DNA from: a virus
Length of the DNA: 22,621 nt
Reading direction: 5' to 3' (one strand)
Virus record (IMG/VR): IMGVR_UViG_3300031671_000015
Coordinates: 1 to 22,621 of that record
Shown here: positions 19,533 through 22,621 of the stretch, piece by piece
Position numbering within the stretch: the first letter of the stretch is position 1
Layout: every line of letters begins with the position of its first letter
Program-made: the position numbers and the translations under genes
The notes under the pieces: generated by a model
Told to the model about the DNA's origin: nothing
Databases searched by the model: none
Seen by the model: the letters and a program-made list of their open reading frames with translations, nothing else

Positions 19533-19551
19533 TGAAGCGAATTGCAAATTA
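19533..19551. repeat. 19-bp exact repeat, copy 2 (also at 5041-5059)
   Basis: The same TGAAGCGAATTGCAAATTA as copy 1, again beginning on the minus strand with the TAA stop codon of a small gene (the 57-aa gene) and standing just upstream of a promoter. Confidence 0.85.
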
Positions 19552-19722
19552 TTCCGTCACGCGCTTGCCGTCCTTCCAGCGGTAGAAGCCTTTGCGCTGT
19601 TGCCGGCGCGTCTTTTCGCGCTCAAGCTCTCTTTGCTTTTGCCGCCGCACGAGCTTTTCCTGTTGCCGCGCCGCTTGGCGCAGAGCCTCTTTGCCATCTC
19701 CCAGAAGTTGGCCTAGTCTCAT
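19549..19722 (-). CDS. small highly basic coiled-coil protein (57 aa)
   Basis: A 57-aa protein from ATG 19722, preceded by AAGGAG. It is dominated by Arg, Lys, Gln and Glu (EALRQAARQQEKLVRRQKQRELEREKTRRQQRKG), forming one long charged helix and ending FYRWKDGKRVTE. I recognise no family; a nucleic-acid-binding or assembly role is possible. Its start codon overlaps (ATGA) the stop of the frame that continues the transposon-interrupted gene, so it was probably translationally coupled to it before the insertion. Confidence 0.6.
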   Translation of the reverse strand: MRLGQLLGDGKEALRQAARQQEKLVRRQKQRELEREKTRRQQRKGFYRWKDGKRVTE

Positions 19723-19815
19723 TGATCGTTCTCCTTCATGATCGGAACTTTTTCGCACTTCTGAATGCCATTGGATTGCGGCTGTTCGCAATGAGTGATG
19801 AGCGGGGTTCCTTTG
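19719..19815 (-). pseudogene. 3' remnant of the gene interrupted by the transposon
   Basis: Reading the minus strand from the left edge of the transposon in the frame of the 5' fragment at 22318-22518 gives an uninterrupted tail of about 30 codons (PLITHCEQPQSNGIQKCEKV ... ENDQ). It ends in a TGA that overlaps the next gene's ATG as ATGA. Rejoining both fragments over the target duplication restores a gene of about 90 codons. It now lacks a start. Confidence 0.65.
19808..19815. repeat. left copy of degenerate 8-bp target site duplication
   Basis: TTCCTTTG directly outside the left inverted repeat, matching GTTCTTTG at 22335-22342 at 6 of 8 positions. Eight-base duplications are the rule for IS1595-family elements. 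Confidence 0.55.
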
Positions 19816-19840
19816 GGGACTTATATACTTAGCTCAACCA
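19816..19840. repeat. left terminal inverted repeat of the transposon
   Basis: Begins GGGACTTATATACTTAGCTC and is the imperfect inverse of 22310-22334, with 20 of 25 positions matching. It overlaps the last codons of the restriction endonuclease gene. Confidence 0.75.
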
Positions 19841-20547
19841 ATGCGCTCTTTCTTTGAGTAAATGCGGCATACGTCTTTAGGAGAAATCCTGAATTTAGTG
19901 CCATGATTGCGGAGGCCCTTGCTATCCGGCTTTGCCTCCCTGCAATCGAAGTCAATCTTGATTGTTCCAGCCGCCACTTCCCACACAAAGAAATTAAGCT
20001 CTAAATCCTCAAAACAGTCTGTGCGGTCATAAGTGATCTTTTGGCCCTTCCTAACCCCATGAACCAGGACTAACCGGCGCAACTTGGCTCCTGCCGATCC
20101 CATGATGGAGTCGAAGGTCCAATGCGGAACCTGTCCATTAGGGTTTTTTAGCGGCCTTATGATAATCCGGTCATTATCCGTCTCGACTTTGAACATATCG
20201 GATTTGCCCTCAATCGTATGCCGAAAGCTAAGACGGCCCTTGGCGTCCTTCCAGCCCCACTTACTGACCATATAGCGCATGATGCCTTCGGGCTCGGGCT
20301 CTTTGTGGAATAGCGTTATCAGGTTGGTATCTGGCGAATAAAATTTAAGTTCCCATCCTAGCGTATCCGGCACATCTCTATTCCCCGTCGAAAGCCCGAG
20401 TAAATCTTCAAGATACAGACCGGGGGCTCCGGTCCCTGAATACTTCTCCGTTGGCATTTCGTATTTACCATGTTGAACGATTGCGCTAAGACGTTCAAAG
20501 AGTTCTTTCCTGTTTTTTGGAGGGGCGGGCTTGTCGGGAATTGTCAT
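19834..20547 (-). CDS. MvaI/BcnI-type restriction endonuclease
   Basis: A 237-aa protein. Residues 37-68 carry the family signature: SGTGAPGLYLEDLLGL, then NRDVPDTLGWELKFY, with the PD-(D/E)xK catalytic set D61, E66, K68. MvaI and BcnI are monomeric type II enzymes that nick CC(W/S)GG strands sequentially; the target of this one is not known. The start overlaps the methyltransferase stop as ATGA, and the end reaches into the transposon's inverted repeat. Length is close to that of MvaI (about 250 aa). The frame looks intact. Confidence 0.8.
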   Translation of the reverse strand: MTIPDKPAPPKNRKELFERLSAIVQHGKYEMPTEKYSGTGAPGLYLEDLLGLSTGNRDVPDTLGWELKFYSPDTNLITLFHKEPEPEGIMRYMVSKWGWKDAKGRLSFRHTIEGKSDMFKVETDNDRIIIRPLKNPNGQVPHWTFDSIMGSAGAKLRRLVLVHGVRKGQKITYDRTDCFEDLELNFFVWEVAAGTIKIDFDCREAKPDSKGLRNHGTKFRISPKDVCRIYSKKERIG

Positions 20548-21350
20548 TTTTTCATGAGTCGTCGTGATGCCTGGATTCTTTCCCTTGCCAGCTTGCAGTA
20601 ATCCTTTGAGAGTTCAAAGCCGATCCAGTCCCGCTTACAGACTTCGGCGGCTATGGCCGTCGTTCCCGAGCCCATGAACGGATCGAGTACGATTTTGGCA
20701 TTTGTGGACTGGATGCACCTTTGAGCTAATTCTATCGGAAAAGGAGCTGGATGGGGATTATTGTTTTCCTGGGGAATTTGCCAAACGTCCCCCGCCGCGT
20801 TTGCCTTATCCGCAAGTCGAAAGTCCGGCTTGCAGATTAGATAAATAACCTCATAGGTCGGGAGGAAATATCCCGCGTTGAAATTGAAGCCGCCCGAGCG
20901 TTTCCAGATGATGATTTGACGGACTGGGAAGCCTTCGACAATATCATGGCGGTCCTGTAAAACTCCGTCTTGAACGCGCCACTTGTGGTTATAGAAAATC
21001 GCGCCATCTTCACGGAGAACGCGCATCATAGAAGCAATGCAATCGCGTTGCCATTTAACGTATTCCTCATGAGGCATACAGTCGTCGTGATTCTCGTAGC
21101 CTTTTATCAGTTTCGCATTGGCCCACTTCCCGCCGCGTCCGTCCTTCATGCCGTTTCCGGTGCTGTTGCGTAGGTTATAGGGCGGGCTCGTTACGATCAG
21201 GTCCACGGAGCCTACGGGCATACGGTTCATGAGTTCAATACAATCCCCATCATGAACTTGATTTAACCAAGCCTTCAACGCTGATAACGGAACCCGAGTA
21301 ACCGCCGCTCTAAGTAGGTCGAACATGGCGAGGGAATGTTGTTTGTTCAT
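20544..21350 (-). CDS. beta-class DNA amino-methyltransferase (N4-cytosine or N6-adenine), modification partner
   Basis: A 268-aa protein with catalytic motif IV TSPPYN (54-59) before the AdoMet motif DPFMGSGTT (223-231). This is the order of beta-class enzymes. A serine in SPPY favours N4-methylcytosine, which would suit an MvaI/BcnI partner. Other motifs include REDGAIFYNHKWR and the FELSKDYCKLARERI end. It overlaps the transposase stop (ATGA) and the endonuclease start (ATGA), so the modification enzyme is translated before the endonuclease. No separate control protein is present. Confidence 0.88.
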   Translation of the reverse strand: MNKQHSLAMFDLLRAAVTRVPLSALKAWLNQVHDGDCIELMNRMPVGSVDLIVTSPPYNLRNSTGNGMKDGRGGKWANAKLIKGYENHDDCMPHEEYVKWQRDCIASMMRVLREDGAIFYNHKWRVQDGVLQDRHDIVEGFPVRQIIIWKRSGGFNFNAGYFLPTYEVIYLICKPDFRLADKANAAGDVWQIPQENNNPHPAPFPIELAQRCIQSTNAKIVLDPFMGSGTTAIAAEVCKRDWIGFELSKDYCKLARERIQASRRLMKK

Positions 21351-22261
21351 GCCACTAACCCCTTATAAGTTAGGCGCATTCCCGAGGAATGGCCGAGCAA
21401 AGAATCTAACCGGCTTTCCTGGGATAACTGCCCCATGTTCCAACGTGTCTCAAACTCAGCGAGATAACGCGGTAAGTGCTTCCAGGTGAAATGATGAAAC
21501 ACGCCGTAATAGCCGCGCTTTAAGAGCGCCCAAAAGCTCTCTATCCCGTTGGTGTAGGCTTGCCCACGGACGTATTCCCGCATACTGTGATTGACGCTCT
21601 CATGGTCGTAATCTTTGAGCCCGAGATATGACCTATGATCGTCCGTGTAGAGCTTCGATCCGGCAACCACGTTTTGCTTAATGAAGTCGTGAAGCTGGTC
21701 CTTTTCCGTGTTGGGGATCATTTTAGTCTTAACCCTGCCGCCTCTTTCACGCGCTCCAATTACGGCCTGTTTGCCGGACGGTCCGCGTCCCTCATGGAGC
21801 TTTTTATCGAAGTGTTTGTTTTTCTCTTTGCCGCCCAAATACGTTTCGTCGGCTTCAACGATCCCGCTGATGGGTCCACCGATCGCGCCCATTGCCCCCG
21901 CAACCTCTCTAAGCCGCCCAAGCATGAACCAAGCCGTTTTCTGCGTCACGCCGATTTCACGCGCCAACTGACAACTGCTGATCCCCTTCCTATTTGAAGT
22001 GAGAAGGAACGCGGCGGCAAACCACTGGCGCAAAGGAAGGCGGCTCTCTTCAAAAATTGTACCCTTTCGGACCGAAAACATTTTGCGGCAATCGGCGCAT
22101 TTATAGCCTTCACCACGCGATACATGATACACTTTTCTACAGCTTCCACAACAGGGGCAAACAATGCCTTTCGGCCAGCGCATTTTTTCAAGATGTTCAA
22201 TACATGATTTCTCCGTCGGAAAATTCTCTAGCATCTGGAAAAGTCCTTTTTCTTTTTTCAC
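21347..22261 (-). CDS. IS1595-family (ISXO2-like) transposase
   Basis: A 304-aa transposase. The N-terminal zinc ribbon has C35 with C37/C38 (CPCCG) and C55, C58. A helix-turn-helix follows (GISSCQLAREIGVTQKTAWFMLGRLR). The ISXO2 catalytic domain has VEADETYLGG (D138), LYTDDHRSY (D207/D208), and NGIESFWALLKRGYYGVFHH (N238, E241, K248). These correspond to the DDN(E/K)-type catalytic core of the family. GTG 22261 is used with AAGGAG nine bases upstream. Its stop overlaps the methyltransferase start, so the cargo is expressed from the transposase promoter. The frame is intact. Confidence 0.92.
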   Translation of the reverse strand: MKKEKGLFQMLENFPTEKSCIEHLEKMRWPKGIVCPCCGSCRKVYHVSRGEGYKCADCRKMFSVRKGTIFEESRLPLRQWFAAAFLLTSNRKGISSCQLAREIGVTQKTAWFMLGRLREVAGAMGAIGGPISGIVEADETYLGGKEKNKHFDKKLHEGRGPSGKQAVIGARERGGRVKTKMIPNTEKDQLHDFIKQNVVAGSKLYTDDHRSYLGLKDYDHESVNHSMREYVRGQAYTNGIESFWALLKRGYYGVFHHFTWKHLPRYLAEFETRWNMGQLSQESRLDSLLGHSSGMRLTYKGLVA

Positions 22262-22292
22262 GGTGGTTTCTCCTTACTTACCCTACACCACC

Positions 22293-22321
22293 AGTATAGC
22301 AGGTATTTGTGGTTGTGTCAA
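22293..22321 (-). promoter_or_regulatory. promoter of the transposase/restriction-modification operon
   Basis: Minus-strand TTGACA (22316-22321), a 17-base spacer and TATACT (22293-22298), with TGC before the -10 giving an extended -10 element. An imperfect palindrome (ACACCACC ... GGTTGTGT, 7 of 8 bases) spans the core promoter and might bind a repressor such as the transposase. Confidence 0.8.
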
Positions 22322-22334
22322 GTATGTAAATCCC
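22310..22334. repeat. right terminal inverted repeat of the transposon
   Basis: Read from the outside in, it begins GGGATTTACATACTTGACAC and matches the left repeat at 20 of 25 positions. It contains the -35 box of the operon promoter. Confidence 0.75.
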
Positions 22335-22518
22335 GTTCTTTGCATCCGATAACCAGGGCATCAGCCGCCTTCACCCGCTTCTTCAACGCCTCGATTTCGC
22401 GGGCTTGGGCGCGGTAGGCTTTGGCTAGTATTTCGCCATTCGGATTTATGCGTCCATGCTCACCCATGAATCTTAGGGCTTCTTCAATTTCTTTTTTCGT
22501 CGGCTTCTCGTTAATCAT
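22318..22518 (-). pseudogene. 5' part of a small phage gene truncated by the transposon (66 aa as it stands)
   Basis: The frame starts at ATG 22518 after GAGGAG and overlaps the previous stop. The first 60 residues are a charged helical protein (NEKPTKKEIEEALRFMGEHG, then AYRAQAREIEALKKRVKAAD). The last codons (RDLHT and stop) come from the transposon's inverted repeat. The native continuation lies at 19719-19815; the restored product would be about 90 aa, with Cys residues near the end. Family unknown. The truncated form may still be made. Confidence 0.65.
22335..22342. repeat. right copy of degenerate 8-bp target site duplication
   Basis: GTTCTTTG directly outside the right inverted repeat; 6 of 8 bases match the left copy (19808-19815). 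Confidence 0.55.
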
Positions 22519-22621
22519 CGCTCTCCTCAAAGTCCTCGCAGGGACAGTAGTCGCATCTATCGCCAGCGGTTCCGGCAGAATGAGAGTCAGCGGTATGGCC
22601 GCAAACACACATCGCCGGACC
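22511..22621 (-). CDS. small Cys/His zinc-binding protein (possibly partial at the right edge)
   Basis: The frame is open to the window edge, with an internal ATG at 22612 giving 33 aa. The sequence has MCVCGH, a second His, then CDYCPC and EDF. This Cys/His spacing is that of a small zinc ribbon or knuckle. It resembles the last 35 residues of the Nudix fusion (both read PAMC-CGH and end with a CxC). The stop overlaps the next gene's start. Whether the true start lies further upstream cannot be seen. Confidence 0.55.
   Translation of the reverse strand, partial: GPAMCVCGHTADSHSAGTAGDRCDYCPCEDFEESDD

Larger units (their letters stand above)
19816..22334 (-). mobile_element. IS1595-family transposon carrying a type II restriction-modification operon
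   Basis: A 2,519-bp element bounded by imperfect inverted repeats (20 of 25 matches) that start with GGGA. It is flanked by degenerate 8-bp duplications and inserted into a small phage gene. It contains, in one operon with ATGA overlaps, transposase, methyltransferase and restriction endonuclease. The promoter lies at the right end, inside the repeat. The right repeat supplies the last codons of the broken gene, and the left repeat contains the end of the endonuclease gene, so the element is tightly packed. Confidence 0.8.

Noticed and set aside
1-22621. tRNA genes, CRISPR arrays, integrase or attachment sites
   Set aside because: I looked for cloverleaf-like segments, regularly spaced repeats and recombinase genes and found none, so phage versus prophage state stays open.

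Overview
The window is a virion-structure cluster of a contractile-tailed (myovirus-type) phage or prophage. Almost every gene lies on the minus strand, so the operon reads from right to left. The family set is: DUF1073 portal, Mu gpF-like minor head protein, DUF2213 protease-scaffold, DUF2184 major capsid protein, DUF4054 connector, DUF3383 tail sheath, Pam3-gp18-like baseplate plug and Gp138-like spike. This resembles the compact Pam3-type myoviruses. Base composition is moderately GC-rich, the genetic code is standard and the promoters are sigma70-like. The host is some bacterium that I cannot name from this sequence. I saw no terminase, integrase, tRNA or CRISPR array.

Right part (about 19.3-22.6 kb). 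A string of small phage genes is interrupted by a 2.5-kb transposon (19816-22334). It has imperfect terminal inverted repeats, a degenerate 8-bp target duplication and an inward promoter. Its three genes are coupled by ATGA overlaps: an IS1595/ISXO2-type transposase, an amino-methyltransferase and an MvaI/BcnI-type restriction endonuclease. Removing the element in silico restores a 90-codon phage gene that overlaps the next gene by ATGA.

Head part (about 9.0-19.3 kb). The order is a zinc-ribbon protein, the portal, a large Nudix/zinc-finger fusion, a 72-aa protein that looks like a bacterial-type histone, a small Cys-containing protein, and the minor head protein. The minor head protein is interrupted at its most conserved CRC motif by a 283-aa intein. 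The opposite strand of that intein carries a complete homing-endonuclease-like gene, with its own promoter and ribosome binding site and possibly a terminator-like hairpin, almost exactly coextensive with the intein. A short gene and a rho-independent terminator follow. Next come the protease-scaffold (with an internal start giving a free scaffold), a decoration protein and the major capsid protein.

Tail part (1-8.9 kb). The order is connector and neck/tail-completion proteins, sheath, tube, a tail-assembly chaperone with a T7 slippery site and an open -1 frame, a short tape measure, a Dit-like protein, plug, hub, spike, gp25-like protein and the start of baseplate J.

Main point for a second look: the antisense intein/endonuclease arrangement. 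After it come the restriction-modification transposon and the phage histone.
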